Shown: positions 23,869 through 32,976 of the stretch, piece by piece
Layout: the number at the start of each line of letters is the position of its first letter
Position numbering within the stretch: the stretch's first letter is position 1
Origin: Bacteroidales bacterium
GTDB taxonomy: Bacteria > Bacteroidota > Bacteroidia > Bacteroidales > P3
Length of the DNA stretch: 64,000 nt
Assembly: GCA_017618625.1 (NCBI GenBank)
Contig: JAFZTV010000020.1
Coordinates: 1 to 64,000 of the forward strand
Direction of reading: 5' to 3'
Notes under the pieces: generated by a model
What the model saw: only the letters and a program-made list of their open reading frames with translations
Database searches by the model: none
Told to the model about the DNA's origin: nothing
Program-made: the position numbers and the translations under genes

Positions 23869-24405
23869 TTACCTATTGTTCATCAGGCGACTTTCGCCCC
23901 ATGTGTATTGCGGATAGGCTTTCTTGAGGTCTTTGTAGGAGTCTTTCACGTCGCTTCCGCCGCTGGTGGCGAAGACGTTGAGTGTCTTGCCGCTGAGGTC
24001 GTGAGCCTCGATGAAAGTGTTGACGATGGTGGGAGCGGTGTACCACCAAATCGGGAAGCCGATCCAGACGGTGTCGTAGTCGGCGATGTTCTCGCAACGC
24101 CCTTTGATGGCGGGACGGGAGGATTTGTCTTTCATCTCCAGCGTGGAGCGGGAGGATTTGTCGCGCCAGTCGAGGTCGGCGTCGGTGTAAGGCACCTCGG
24201 GTGCGATTTCGTAGAGGTCGGCATCATGCTCCTTGGCGAGCCGCTGGGCGGCGGCCTTGGTGTTACCCGTAGCCGAGAAATAAACCACTAATGTCTTCTT
24301 CATTGCGTTATTGTTTGATTGTGTTATTGCGTTATTGTCCGCTTTCTGTGCGCAAGCCGTCAGCGCGAGGCAGCAAACGGCAACGATCAAAATGATACGC
24401 TTCAT
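23869..24405 (-). CDS. Flavodoxin (PF12682-type) with lipoprotein signal
   Basis: ATG 24405 starts a lipoprotein signal (hydrophobic core 3-14, lipobox L-T-A-C), giving 178 residues. A second ATG at 24303 would give a cytosolic flavodoxin starting M-K-K-T-L-V-V-Y-F. The flavodoxin domain has the FMN phosphate loop Y-F-S-A-T-G-N-T, the W-R-D-K-S-S-R-S motif and P-I-W-W-Y-T-A-P. The Asn/Gln/Ala-rich linker between signal and domain is encoded by an octamer array ending at the second ATG, so alternative starts could give exported and cytosolic forms. Confidence 0.85.
   Translation of the reverse strand: MKRIILIVAVCCLALTACAQKADNNAITQSNNNAMKKTLVVYFSATGNTKAAAQRLAKEHDADLYEIAPEVPYTDADLDWRDKSSRSTLEMKDKSSRPAIKGRCENIADYDTVWIGFPIWWYTAPTIVNTFIEAHDLSGKTLNVFATSGGSDVKDSYKDLKKAYPQYTWGESRLMNNR
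24302..24341. repeat. Octamer array inside the flavodoxin gene, five units
   Basis: Units ATTGCGTT, ATTGTTTG, ATTGTGTT, ATTGCGTT, ATTGTCCG total 40 bp. They encode the linker between lipoprotein signal and flavodoxin domain. Confidence 0.78.
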
Positions 24406-24489
24406 GATTTGTATATATTTTCGATATGTAACATCAATATAACGTGACAACTAGAATATTTACCCACATCTAATCAGAATCACCATTCA

Positions 24490-25341
24490 CTATTGCTGTC
24501 GCAGGTATTCCAAAGCCTTCTCGAGAGGCGCTTCTGTGAGCGTTTCGGGTTCTATGGGGTCATCGCAGAACACCTCTCCTGTTCGGGCGATGTCTTCGCC
24601 AATTGTTAGGACGAGCTGTGAGCCCCCCGGGAGCGTGTATATGGAGTTGGACGAGGCGTAGCCGGCCGTGGGGCTTCCGAAGGTGCGGGCTTTCTCAAGT
24701 CCGCGGAAGCAGAGAAGCACGGCTTCGCCCGAGCTACCTGTCCACTCGTTGGTAAGCAATGCAATAGGACATTCAATGGGATCTTGACGTTCGATACCAG
24801 CAGTTTTCACCACATAATCGATATTGATACTCATCGTGTTGCGACGCAGCCGGAACTTCAAGATAATGTCATCGGGAAGGAAACGATGCACGGCGGCAAT
24901 CATCGGGTACATGTTGCCACCTCGGTTGTCACGCAGGTCGATGACAACGCCATTCAGACTGTCGGGCAAGGCTCCCAGCACCGTATTTGCATATCTGATA
25001 CCCTCCGCCGCATTGCCAGAGAAGGGAGGCAGCTTGATGTATGCGATGTTGCCTTCGAGCAGTTCTACTACGGGCATCTGCCAAGCGGAGGTATCATTTT
25101 GCGTCACTTCGCTGCTTGTCATAAGGGTGGTGTGCTTTCCTCCTGCGACCTTGCCCGCACGGAGGACTATCTCTTGGGCATCTTCAATGCTTTGTGGATG
25201 AGCTGCCAAAGCTTCGTTTTTAGCCTTTTTCCACTCGGAACCTTGCGCATAGATGCCGTTTTTATCCATGATACGGACGGCCTTTTTGACATATTGCATA
25301 TTTGCATCGCCACAGGATATCATTAAGAATCCCAGAAGCAT
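24490..25341 (-). CDS. S41-family peptidase-like lipoprotein
   Basis: The 283-residue protein begins with a very short lipoprotein signal (lipobox M-I-S-C at residues 7-10). The S41 (tail-specific/C-terminal processing) core is visible: I-A-Y-I-K-L-P-P-F, V-I-D-L-R-D-N-R-G-G-N, L-T-N-E-W-T-G-S-S-G-E-A with nucleophile Ser, and the following G-S-P-T-A-G-Y. No PDZ domain is present, so it is a minimal S41 form acting in the periplasm. Substrate unknown. Confidence 0.82.
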   Translation of the reverse strand: MLLGFLMISCGDANMQYVKKAVRIMDKNGIYAQGSEWKKAKNEALAAHPQSIEDAQEIVLRAGKVAGGKHTTLMTSSEVTQNDTSAWQMPVVELLEGNIAYIKLPPFSGNAAEGIRYANTVLGALPDSLNGVVIDLRDNRGGNMYPMIAAVHRFLPDDIILKFRLRRNTMSINIDYVVKTAGIERQDPIECPIALLTNEWTGSSGEAVLLCFRGLEKARTFGSPTAGYASSNSIYTLPGGSQLVLTIGEDIARTGEVFCDDPIEPETLTEAPLEKALEYLRQQ

Positions 25342-25655
25342 AAGTATTATTTGTCTATTTCATTTACTTAAAACGTTTTGTCCCCAGATTAAAATTTAAC
25401 TCGTCGTCGCCAATGATTTTCGGAGCCGTTTTTCCGGCCAACAAACGGCCACAAGTGTAAAATGATCATCGTGTTTTAGAATTGCAAAGATACAAAATAG
25501 TTTCGAGGTGGGTGCCAGCATAGTGTATTTGTTTTGATTTTAAGGCGGTTCAGCACTTTTTATTAATTATTTGAAAAAAAAGCGTATTTTTGCACCTCAT
25601 TTGACGCCGCCCAGCTTTGGGAAGCGTCGCAAGATTAACCAGTTAAGACTACATT
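25342..25655. other. Intergenic region between divergent S41 and yidC genes
   Basis: 314 bp with no gene seen. It must hold promoters for both directions; the only box I recognise is the TATTTTTG at 25585. Confidence 0.5.
25585..25592 (+). promoter_or_regulatory. -7 promoter box of yidC
   Basis: TATTTTTG fits TAnnTTTG and lies 63 bp before the yidC ATG. No TTTG at correct spacing. Confidence 0.5.
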
Positions 25656-27641
25656 ATGAACAAACAATCTATCATAGGACTCGTTCTGATTTTCGCCATC
25701 TTCGTGGGATATATGTTCTGGGTGACACCCAGCAAGGAAGAACGCGCGAAACAGATGGCCGAATACCAACACAAGCTCGACTCGATAGCGCTGGCCGAAC
25801 AGACGGAACAGGCTTTGGCCGACTCGCTGCGCGCCCATCAGGCAGCGTTGAAAGCAGCACAAGAGGCAGGCGACAGCGCCACCCTGGCGCAGATGCGCGC
25901 CGACATGGGAGCGTTTGGGGCGAACCTGGGCGAAGGCCAGACCATAACGGTGAAGAACGGGAAACTAGACATAGAGTTCAATACCAAGGGAGCACGTGTG
26001 GACAAGGTGGTGGTGAACGACTACCGCACCTACGACAGCCTACCGCTGGTGCTGGTGTCGCCGTCGGATTCGAACTTCAACCTTGAGCTGCCGCTCAACG
26101 ACATACACGCCAACGCGGTGAACACACGAGACCTGGTGTTTGCAGCAACAGTGGAGGGCAAACCCCTAGAGGGTGGCGAACTGGAGGTAGGCGAAGGAGA
26201 CTCGCTGACCATGGTTTTCCGCGCATACGCCGAGGCCGACTCATCGGCACAGGGAGAGGAGCGCTACATCGAGTTCGTATATACCGTCAAGGGCGGTAGC
26301 CACCAGGTGGGATTCGACATGGAGCTGCACAACATGGAGAGCTTGGTGCAGGACAACGGATACCTGAACATGCAGTGGAACAACCGCATGAACCGTCAGG
26401 AGAAGGTGGACAAGAGCGGCAAGGGCAGCTCGAACCGCAACAAAGACGCCGAGCGTTTCAACACGAGCATATACTACAAGTCGTTGAAGGGCAAGGTGGA
26501 CAACCTGAAATTCGGCAAAGACAGCGAGAAGTCGGTGAAATACACGGTGAACTGGATTGCATACAAGCAGCAGTTCTTCTGCGCCATACTGATGACCGAC
26601 TCGGCATTTGCCTCGGCGAACATGCAGGTATCGACCGACCGCAACGACACGGCGGCGAACTACCTGTGCGACATGGGCAGCAACATCTTCCTGGAATACC
26701 ACGGCGAGAAGAACTTCGGGACCAACATGGACTTCTATTTCGGTCCGTCGAAATACCACGACCTGCGTGCGATGCACCGCAAGTTCGAGCGTATGATTCC
26801 GCTGGGATGGGGATTCTTCTTCACTCAATGGATAAGCCGTTACGCCATCATCCCGGTATTCAACCTGCTTGAGAAATTCAACTGGAACTACGGAATCATA
26901 GTGATAGTGCTGACGTTCCTGCTGCGTCTGGTGTTGTTCCCGCTGACGTTCAAATCGTATCAGGGCAGCGCCATAATGCGCATATTGCAACCCGAGATGC
27001 AGGAGCTTAACAAGAAATTCCCCAACCCGGAGGACGCCATGAAGAAACAGCAGGCGATGAGCCAGCTGCAGAAGAAGGCGGGATACAATCCGATGATGGG
27101 CTGCCTGCCGGCGTTGATACAGCTGCCTATCATCTGGGCGATGTTCCGTTTCTACCCTGCTTCCATCGAGCTGAGGCAGAAGTCGTTCCTGTGGTGCGAC
27201 GACCTTTCGACATACGACTCCATACTCGACTTCGGGTTCAACATTCCGCTCTACGGCGACCACATCTCGCTGTTCTGCCTGCTGATGTTCGCCGTGCAGT
27301 TCTTCTACACCTGGTACACGATGAAGGGGCAGAGCGCACAGATGAGCATGCCGGGCATGAAGCTGATGATGTATTTCATGCCGTTCATGATGCTGTTCCT
27401 CTTCAACAGCCAGTCGGCGGCTTTGAACCTCTACTACTTCGTGTCGCTGAGCCTCACGATGATACAGATGATACTGATTCGCCAGTTCACGAGCGAGAAG
27501 AAGGTGCGCCAGCGCATTGTGGAGTACGACCAGAAGCACAAAGGCAAACCGCAGAAGAAAAGCAAGTTCCAGCAGCGTTTGGAGCAGATGCAGAAGATGG
27601 CGGAGGAGGCGCAACGCCAGCAAGCTAAACAACGGAAATAA
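25656..27641 (+). CDS. yidC: Membrane protein insertase YidC
   Basis: The 661-residue protein is a full-length Bacteroidetes-type YidC: one N-terminal helix (residues 5-20), a long periplasmic beta-supersandwich domain (about 40-370) and five C-terminal helices with the conserved P-M-M-G-C-L-P-A-L-I-Q-L-P-I segment. The conserved membrane Arg lies in F-L-L-R-L-V-L-F-P-L. The tail is basic with Lys/Gln-rich coiled sequence that can bind ribosomes. It inserts and folds inner-membrane proteins with or without Sec. It is followed 31 bp later by nhaD. Confidence 0.96.
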   Translation: MNKQSIIGLVLIFAIFVGYMFWVTPSKEERAKQMAEYQHKLDSIALAEQTEQALADSLRAHQAALKAAQEAGDSATLAQMRADMGAFGANLGEGQTITVKNGKLDIEFNTKGARVDKVVVNDYRTYDSLPLVLVSPSDSNFNLELPLNDIHANAVNTRDLVFAATVEGKPLEGGELEVGEGDSLTMVFRAYAEADSSAQGEERYIEFVYTVKGGSHQVGFDMELHNMESLVQDNGYLNMQWNNRMNRQEKVDKSGKGSSNRNKDAERFNTSIYYKSLKGKVDNLKFGKDSEKSVKYTVNWIAYKQQFFCAILMTDSAFASANMQVSTDRNDTAANYLCDMGSNIFLEYHGEKNFGTNMDFYFGPSKYHDLRAMHRKFERMIPLGWGFFFTQWISRYAIIPVFNLLEKFNWNYGIIVIVLTFLLRLVLFPLTFKSYQGSAIMRILQPEMQELNKKFPNPEDAMKKQQAMSQLQKKAGYNPMMGCLPALIQLPIIWAMFRFYPASIELRQKSFLWCDDLSTYDSILDFGFNIPLYGDHISLFCLLMFAVQFFYTWYTMKGQSAQMSMPGMKLMMYFMPFMMLFLFNSQSAALNLYYFVSLSLTMIQMILIRQFTSEKKVRQRIVEYDQKHKGKPQKKSKFQQRLEQMQKMAEEAQRQQAKQRK

Positions 27642-27671
27642 TCAATAGTTTAACCAATAAAACAAAACATT

Positions 27672-29030
27672 ATGGTAATAGGACTTGTTACTATATTCGT
27701 AATCGGATACTTCTGCATTGCTATGGAGCATCCGTTCAAAATCAACAAGACCGCAACGGCGTTGATGCTGGGCACACTTCTCTGGACGGTGTTCGTATTC
27801 TGCAACGCCATCGCGCAACCCACGATGGACAGCGAAGCGTGGCACGCCTTCATCTCGGAACACCTGATTGAGAACCTCGGCGAGACGGCTGAGATAGTCT
27901 TCTTCCTGCTTGGAGCCATGACCATCGTCACCCTCATCGAAGACTATCAGGGTTTCCGCGTCATCACAGACAAAATCACCACGACAAACAAGAAAAAACT
28001 GTTGTGGATCCTCTCGATACTGACCTTCTTCCTGTCGGCTCTGCTCGATAACATGACCACCGCCATAGTGATGGTGGCGCTGCTGCGCAAGCTTATAGCC
28101 GACAAACGTGAACGCTGGCTCTATGCCGGTATGGTTATCCTCGCAGCCAACGCAGGCGGCGCATGGAGCCCCATCGGAGACGTGACCACCATCATGCTCT
28201 GGATTGGCGGTCAGGTGACCACCGTCAACATCATAGTCAAGACCCTCATCGCATCGCTCGTGTGCATGGTCGTTCCCGTACTCATCGTGGGTGCCACGCT
28301 CAAGGGTGACATCGAGCGTCCCGAAGCAAGCAACTCTGGCGTCGAGGTGCCTTCCAACCTGCGCAAGCTGGTTCTCTTCATGGGTATCGGCGGACTCATC
28401 TTCGTCCCCATATTCAAGACCATCACCCACCTGCCTCCCTATCTCGGCATGCTATTCGCTTTAGGTATCCTCTGGGTCACCACCGAGGTGCTGAGCCGCA
28501 AGTATGAGAAAGAGGGCCACAAGCTGCCCACCGCAGTGAGCACCCTCGAACATATCGACACTCCCACCATCCTCTTCTTCCTCGGCATCCTGATGGCCGT
28601 GAGTTGCCTGAAAGTGGCTGGCATCCTGGCAAGCCTCGCTGGCGGATTGAACAACGCCTTCGGCACCGAAGCACCCGGATTCTTCTTCATCGACCTCATC
28701 ATCGGCGTGCTCTCGTCGGTGGTGGACAACGTGCCGCTGGTGGCAGCCGCCATGGGCATGTATCCTATCACAGGAGCCGAAGTCGACTTTGCCGTCAACC
28801 ATCCGTTCTGGGAGTTCCTGGCCTACTGCGCCGGCACAGGCGGAAGCCTCCTTATCATCGGCTCGGCAGCCGGTGTTGCCGTTATGGGTATGGAGAAGAT
28901 AGACTTCATTTGGTATCTCAAGAAAATCTCACTGCTCGCATTGGCAGGCTATATCGCCGGTGCGTTGGTCTTCATCGCCATGGATGTGACGCTGTTCGAA
29001 CATATCGCATGGCTGCGTGATCTGGCATAA
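27672..29030 (+). CDS. nhaD: NhaD-type Na+/H+ antiporter
   Basis: The 452-residue protein has about twelve hydrophobic helices and NhaD hallmarks: S-A-L-L-D-N-M-T-T-A, A-N-A-G-G-A-W-S-P-I-G-D-V-T-T and L-S-S-V-V-D-N-V-P-L-V. It exchanges external protons for internal sodium (or the reverse when NQR builds a sodium gradient). Together with the nqr operon it implies sodium-based energetics. It overlaps the next gene by one base (TAATG). Confidence 0.92.
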   Translation: MVIGLVTIFVIGYFCIAMEHPFKINKTATALMLGTLLWTVFVFCNAIAQPTMDSEAWHAFISEHLIENLGETAEIVFFLLGAMTIVTLIEDYQGFRVITDKITTTNKKKLLWILSILTFFLSALLDNMTTAIVMVALLRKLIADKRERWLYAGMVILAANAGGAWSPIGDVTTIMLWIGGQVTTVNIIVKTLIASLVCMVVPVLIVGATLKGDIERPEASNSGVEVPSNLRKLVLFMGIGGLIFVPIFKTITHLPPYLGMLFALGILWVTTEVLSRKYEKEGHKLPTAVSTLEHIDTPTILFFLGILMAVSCLKVAGILASLAGGLNNAFGTEAPGFFFIDLIIGVLSSVVDNVPLVAAAMGMYPITGAEVDFAVNHPFWEFLAYCAGTGGSLLIIGSAAGVAVMGMEKIDFIWYLKKISLLALAGYIAGALVFIAMDVTLFEHIAWLRDLA

Positions 29031-30328
29031 TGAAACAAATCTGGAAAGAATTCAAAGAGCGCCCCTGGTGGCGTAAGACATGCGATATCCTGCTGTTGCT
29101 TTTCGCAATGGCGGGATTCGCTATTATAGGTGCTTGGGCATTCTACCAGCTCGGCTTCACCAAGAACAAGGGAACCATCGACAAGAACTACCGCTACATG
29201 ATGTCGGTGTCAGAGATGGAAAGCCTGAAAGACTCGACGCTGACGCAAGAGCAAATGGACGAGTTGCGCCTGACACAGTACGCCCGCCTTGCGGCTTACG
29301 CGCGTTTCTACCCTGTGAACGCCCGACTGATACTGCACGCCGCGATGCGTTGCGACGACCCGACGATGGTCGATAAGATGATTCGCGCCTCGATGATGTA
29401 TGTGGGCGACAACCCTGACTATACCGCATTCTCGCAGAAACTCGAGTCGCTGATAAACTCGCAACCTGTGGCACAGAATCCACACATCATACCGTGGATG
29501 AACACCGTAGAGTGGGAAGCGCTGAAGCAGGCCATAGTGAAAGACAGCACACTGCTCAACGAAGCCGGACGGCTCACGGGAGTCGAGCCACGACTGATAA
29601 CTGCCTGTCTGATAGGCGAGCAGATACGCCTGTTCAACTCAAACCGCGAGACGTTCAAGAAATATCTAGGACCTGTGAAGGTTCTTTCGGTGCAGTCGCA
29701 GTTCTCCTACGGAGTGAACGGCATCAAGAACCACACCGCCGAGGCGGTTGAGAACCACCTGAAAGACCCGTCGTCAGAGTTCTATATGGGACGCCGCTAT
29801 GAGCACCTGCTCGACTTCGAGACGGAGAACCACATCGACGAACGCTACAAACGGCTGGTCGATTACCGCAACCACCTATATTCGTATATCTACACAGGCT
29901 GCATACTGCACCAGACGATGCTTCAGTGGAAGCGGGCAGGTTATGACATCAGCGACCGACCTGATATATTGTTCACGCTGTTCAACGTAGGTTTCTCTCA
30001 GTCGCACCCGAATCCAGAACCGCAATGCGGCGGCTCGCACATCAGCGTCAACGGGCAGACCTACACCTTCGGCGCCATCGGGTTCGACTTCTACTACAGC
30101 GGCGAGCTGTCCGACGCCTTCCCCTACTGGCGGCAGCGCTTCATAAGCGGCGACGGGCCATCGATGAGCCAGCAGGAGATAGCCGACATACAGGACAATA
30201 TGAGCGACTGCAACCGTCCGGTGCGCGGCTCGGAGTACATCAAAGATGACGACGACCAGCAGCAACAGGCAGCAACACACCACGACGACGAAGATGAGAT
30301 AACCTTCACCCCCGCGATGGCGTATTGA
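29030..30328 (+). CDS. Membrane-anchored protein, possibly lytic-transglycosylase-like
   Basis: This 432-residue protein has one N-terminal membrane helix (residues about 19-41) and a large, probably periplasmic domain. Residues about 170-230 have I-T-A-C-L-I-G-E-Q-I-R and S-Y-G-V-N-G-I-K-x-x-T-A-E-A, resembling the catalytic Glu and G-x-x-G-I-K-x-x-T-A layout of lytic-transglycosylase-like DUF1402 proteins. I could not confirm the family. The C-terminus is very acidic with poly-Asp, poly-Gln and His, probably disordered. The one-base overlap with nhaD indicates tight coupling. Confidence 0.6.
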   Translation: MKQIWKEFKERPWWRKTCDILLLLFAMAGFAIIGAWAFYQLGFTKNKGTIDKNYRYMMSVSEMESLKDSTLTQEQMDELRLTQYARLAAYARFYPVNARLILHAAMRCDDPTMVDKMIRASMMYVGDNPDYTAFSQKLESLINSQPVAQNPHIIPWMNTVEWEALKQAIVKDSTLLNEAGRLTGVEPRLITACLIGEQIRLFNSNRETFKKYLGPVKVLSVQSQFSYGVNGIKNHTAEAVENHLKDPSSEFYMGRRYEHLLDFETENHIDERYKRLVDYRNHLYSYIYTGCILHQTMLQWKRAGYDISDRPDILFTLFNVGFSQSHPNPEPQCGGSHISVNGQTYTFGAIGFDFYYSGELSDAFPYWRQRFISGDGPSMSQQEIADIQDNMSDCNRPVRGSEYIKDDDDQQQQAATHHDDEDEITFTPAMAY

Positions 30329-30347
30329 CCTTAGTATTAACATTATC

Positions 30348-30379
30348 AAGGCGACCCAATAAATGTGGTCGCCTTTTTT
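30348..30379 (+). terminator. Rho-independent terminator between convergent genes
   Basis: AAGGCGACC and GGTCGCCTT form a 9-bp stem with a 10-nt loop followed by a run of six T. Confidence 0.88.
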
Positions 30380-30384
30380 CATTT

Positions 30385-32289
30385 CTAAAATTCAGAAACC
30401 TCAATTACCTCACCTTTATCGCGAACATAATCTATAAGCTCTCGGTAGAAGCGGTGGCGGGAGAGAGTTTCGATGCTGCCGATGATGATAAGTTTCATCC
30501 TGGCACGAGTCATGGCGACATTCATACGGCACAGGTCGCGGAGGAAGCCAATGGTACCGTCGTCATTGTCGCGCACCATGCTTATAACTATAACGTCGCG
30601 CTCCTGCCCTTGGAACCCATCGACGGTGTTGACTGCGATACGGCGGCGATAGCGCTTAAGGAAATAGTTCATCTTGAGCAGACGGCGAATGAGGCGTGCC
30701 TGAGCCTTGTAGGGAGTGATGATGCCGAAGTCGGTTTGACTGTCGTCGATGCGGCTCTCGCCCACCATATCAATATAGTCCTTGAGGGTATGTATGAGCA
30801 GCCGAGCCTCGTTGGGGTTGCTCTTGCTGGAGGAAAGTCCAGCGGCAACTTCGGTGAACCCCGAACCGCTTGTGTCGATCCAAGAGATCGGGCTGTCGAT
30901 GGGCGAAAGGGTGCGGTCGGCCACCTCGGGAGCGGCAGTGAGCCGTCCATGGTAGAACCAGCGCGAAGGGAAACCCATGATGAGACGGTTCATGCGGTAC
31001 TGTACGGTGAGCATGCTGACCGTTTCGGGTTTGGCTTTGGAGACCTTCTGCATGAGAGTGTCGGCCAAGCCGTCGCGGACCGCCTCGGGGCATTTGACGG
31101 TGGGAGGCAGCTGCTGATGGTCGCCACTGAACACCACCTTGGAACAACGCAATATGGCATTCCAGCAGGCAGGCTCGAGCGCCTGTGCCGCCTCGTCGAT
31201 GAAGAGAGTGGCGAACCTGCGGTTGCCCATCACTTGGTTGGCAGCGCCAATGAGGGTGCAGGCGACGACACGCGCCTCGTCGAAAACCTCTGAATGTATC
31301 TTGATTTCAAGTTCGGTCTGACGGTAGCGGAGTTTGCGTAGGTAGGCGGCCTTGGCCTCATTCCTTGCCTCGCCACCATGCATCTCGCGCAGACGTTTGC
31401 GTATGCCCCAAAGCTCGGCATAGTCGGGATGGGCGGCATAGCGACGCTCATAGCTACAGTCGAGCATCTCGTCGCTGATACGCACGGGGTTGCCGACACG
31501 TAGCACGTTTACACCGCGCCGCATAAGCTGCTCGCTTATCCAGTCGACGGCAACATTGCTCGGTGCGGTGACAAGCACCTGATTCTCACGCTGGAGAGTT
31601 TCAATTATGGCTTCAACGAGCGTGGTGGTCTTGCCTGTACCCGGAGGGCCGTGGACGATGGCGACATCGCGGGCTTCAAGGACATGCTGAACGGCGTCGG
31701 CCTGGCTGGGATTGAGCCAAGGGCAACAGATGTGCGGAAGAGTACGAAACTCGGGTTTAACGGCACCCGCAAGCACCTCACGCAGACGGACGAAAGGCTC
31801 GTCGTCACGACGGACGGCCTCCTGCAAGGCGGATTTCATGACCTGGTAGGAGGTGGTGTCGATGCCAAGGCGAAGGCCGAGGAAATGGGCACGGGCGCTG
31901 TCGAGGATTGACTGGACGGCGTTCTGCCCGACAACACGAAGCCCCAAAGAGCCCGGTGCGACGCTGTCGATATAGCACTGATGAGGAAACTCATGTATGG
32001 AGCCACCGTCTTTCTTATAGAAGAAGCGGACGATCTTGCCCGGCTCGAACTCGTCGTTGCCGATGTCGTCGGCAGCGGTGCAGTTGACGGTGAGAATGAT
32101 GTGGTCGAAGGCATTGCGATGCCACTCGACAGGCTCAACGGGATAGCGGCAGCCGGGGAACGGCTGAGAAGCCGACGGATTTAAAGACAGGGTAGAGTTC
32201 AGAAACTCCTCATACTGATGACGCTCATATTCGAACTCACGGTCGATAAGCTCGATAAGGTTCTGTAACCGTGAAGCAGAGGAATCCAT
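30385..32289 (-). CDS. SF1B helicase of the IGHMBP2/Upf1-like type
   Basis: The 634-residue protein has all SF1 motifs: Walker A G-P-P-G-T-G-K-T-T-T near residue 215, motif II D-E-A-A-Q-A-L-E-P, motif III G-D-H-Q-Q-L-P-P-T, motif V V-D-G-F-Q-G-Q-E, and motif VI A-M-T-R-A-R. The N-terminal 150 residues carry the usual OB-like domain. Relatives unwind DNA or RNA 5' to 3'; the bacterial role is unclear. The array of ATTGCGTT-type octamers starts 4 bp upstream of its ATG and so forms its leader. Confidence 0.92.
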   Translation of the reverse strand: MDSSASRLQNLIELIDREFEYERHQYEEFLNSTLSLNPSASQPFPGCRYPVEPVEWHRNAFDHIILTVNCTAADDIGNDEFEPGKIVRFFYKKDGGSIHEFPHQCYIDSVAPGSLGLRVVGQNAVQSILDSARAHFLGLRLGIDTTSYQVMKSALQEAVRRDDEPFVRLREVLAGAVKPEFRTLPHICCPWLNPSQADAVQHVLEARDVAIVHGPPGTGKTTTLVEAIIETLQRENQVLVTAPSNVAVDWISEQLMRRGVNVLRVGNPVRISDEMLDCSYERRYAAHPDYAELWGIRKRLREMHGGEARNEAKAAYLRKLRYRQTELEIKIHSEVFDEARVVACTLIGAANQVMGNRRFATLFIDEAAQALEPACWNAILRCSKVVFSGDHQQLPPTVKCPEAVRDGLADTLMQKVSKAKPETVSMLTVQYRMNRLIMGFPSRWFYHGRLTAAPEVADRTLSPIDSPISWIDTSGSGFTEVAAGLSSSKSNPNEARLLIHTLKDYIDMVGESRIDDSQTDFGIITPYKAQARLIRRLLKMNYFLKRYRRRIAVNTVDGFQGQERDVIVISMVRDNDDGTIGFLRDLCRMNVAMTRARMKLIIIGSIETLSRHRFYRELIDYVRDKGEVIEVSEF

Positions 32290-32292
32290 GGG

Positions 32293-32392
32293 AATGCGTT
32301 AATGTGTTATTGCGTTAACGTGTTATTGCGTCAATGGGTGATTTCGTTAACGCGTTATATGTTATTGCGTTAATGCGTTATGTTATTAACGC
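32293..32392. repeat. Octamer array in the leader of the SF1B helicase gene
   Basis: About twelve units: AATGCGTT, AATGTGTT, ATTGCGTT, AACGTGTT, ATTGCGTC, AATGGGTG, ATTTCGTT, AACGCGTT, a 7-base unit, ATTGCGTT, AATGCGTT, a 5-base unit, ATTAACGC. Same family as the arrays at 22745 and 24302. Confidence 0.82.
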
Positions 32393-32428
32393 GGTGGAAA
32401 TTTTGCGATTACGCAATAGGGTAATTTA

Positions 32429-32884
32429 CTATTGGTGGGTTGTCTGAACCACGCGGCTGACATCGTCGAGCTTGCAGTTGAACCAGCAGCTTTCCTTGCC
32501 GTTGTTGAAAGAGTACTTGTATTTGCCTGTGCCACATTCGGAGAACTGGTAAACCTGCCCGTTGTTGACATCAGCGACAACGTAACGATAACCTTTGGTC
32601 ATCTTTTTCTGATAGACACGATAGTTTTTGTAAGTGTCCCAAGAACGTCCATTGTTAGTTTGATAATAAACAGTTATGGGTTTGTAGTAGGTCCACTCGT
32701 CGAGGTTAACCTGCTCGGTGGGCACATATTTCTTACGAGCCTCACTTTCCTCGTGCATGTTGGCGGCACGCGCCTCCTTAACCCAGCCCGCTATCATATC
32801 GTAGGGGGATGTGCAAGCCGTCATAGCCACAAGGCACAACATGAATATCAAAAGGTTAGAAACAGAACGTCCACGGTATTTCAT
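32429..32884 (-). CDS. Small lipoprotein of unknown function
   Basis: ATG 32884 gives 151 residues with a lipoprotein signal (hydrophobic core 10-20, lipobox M-T-A-C). The mature part is basic with many Tyr, Asn and Trp, suggesting a small beta-rich domain: W-T-Y-Y-K-P-I-T-V-Y-Y, Y-R-Y-V-V-A-D and C-W-F-N-C-K at the end. Two late Cys may form a disulfide. I recognise no family. It is divergent to the LD-carboxypeptidase gene, with a heptamer array between. Confidence 0.62.
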   Translation of the reverse strand: MKYRGRSVSNLLIFMLCLVAMTACTSPYDMIAGWVKEARAANMHEESEARKKYVPTEQVNLDEWTYYKPITVYYQTNNGRSWDTYKNYRVYQKKMTKGYRYVVADVNNGQVYQFSECGTGKYKYSFNNGKESCWFNCKLDDVSRVVQTTHQ

Positions 32885-32926
32885 AGTCTCATTATTAGAT
32901 ATTATGAAATGCAAAGATACAATAAA

Positions 32927-32961
32927 GTTTTTAGTTTTTAGTTTTTAGTGATAAATAATAG
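32927..32961. repeat. Heptamer array between divergent genes, about five units
   Basis: GTTTTTA (three times), GTGATAA, ATAATAG total 35 bp; a further weak unit follows. The GTTTTTA unit also occurs at 44813. Confidence 0.62.
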
Positions 32962-32976
32962 TTGATAAATGTTGCC

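Noticed and set aside
26241..27632. Long minus-strand open frame (463 codons) opposite yidC
   Set aside because: The yidC assignment on the plus strand is certain; the antisense product is Leu/His/Arg-rich low-quality sequence.
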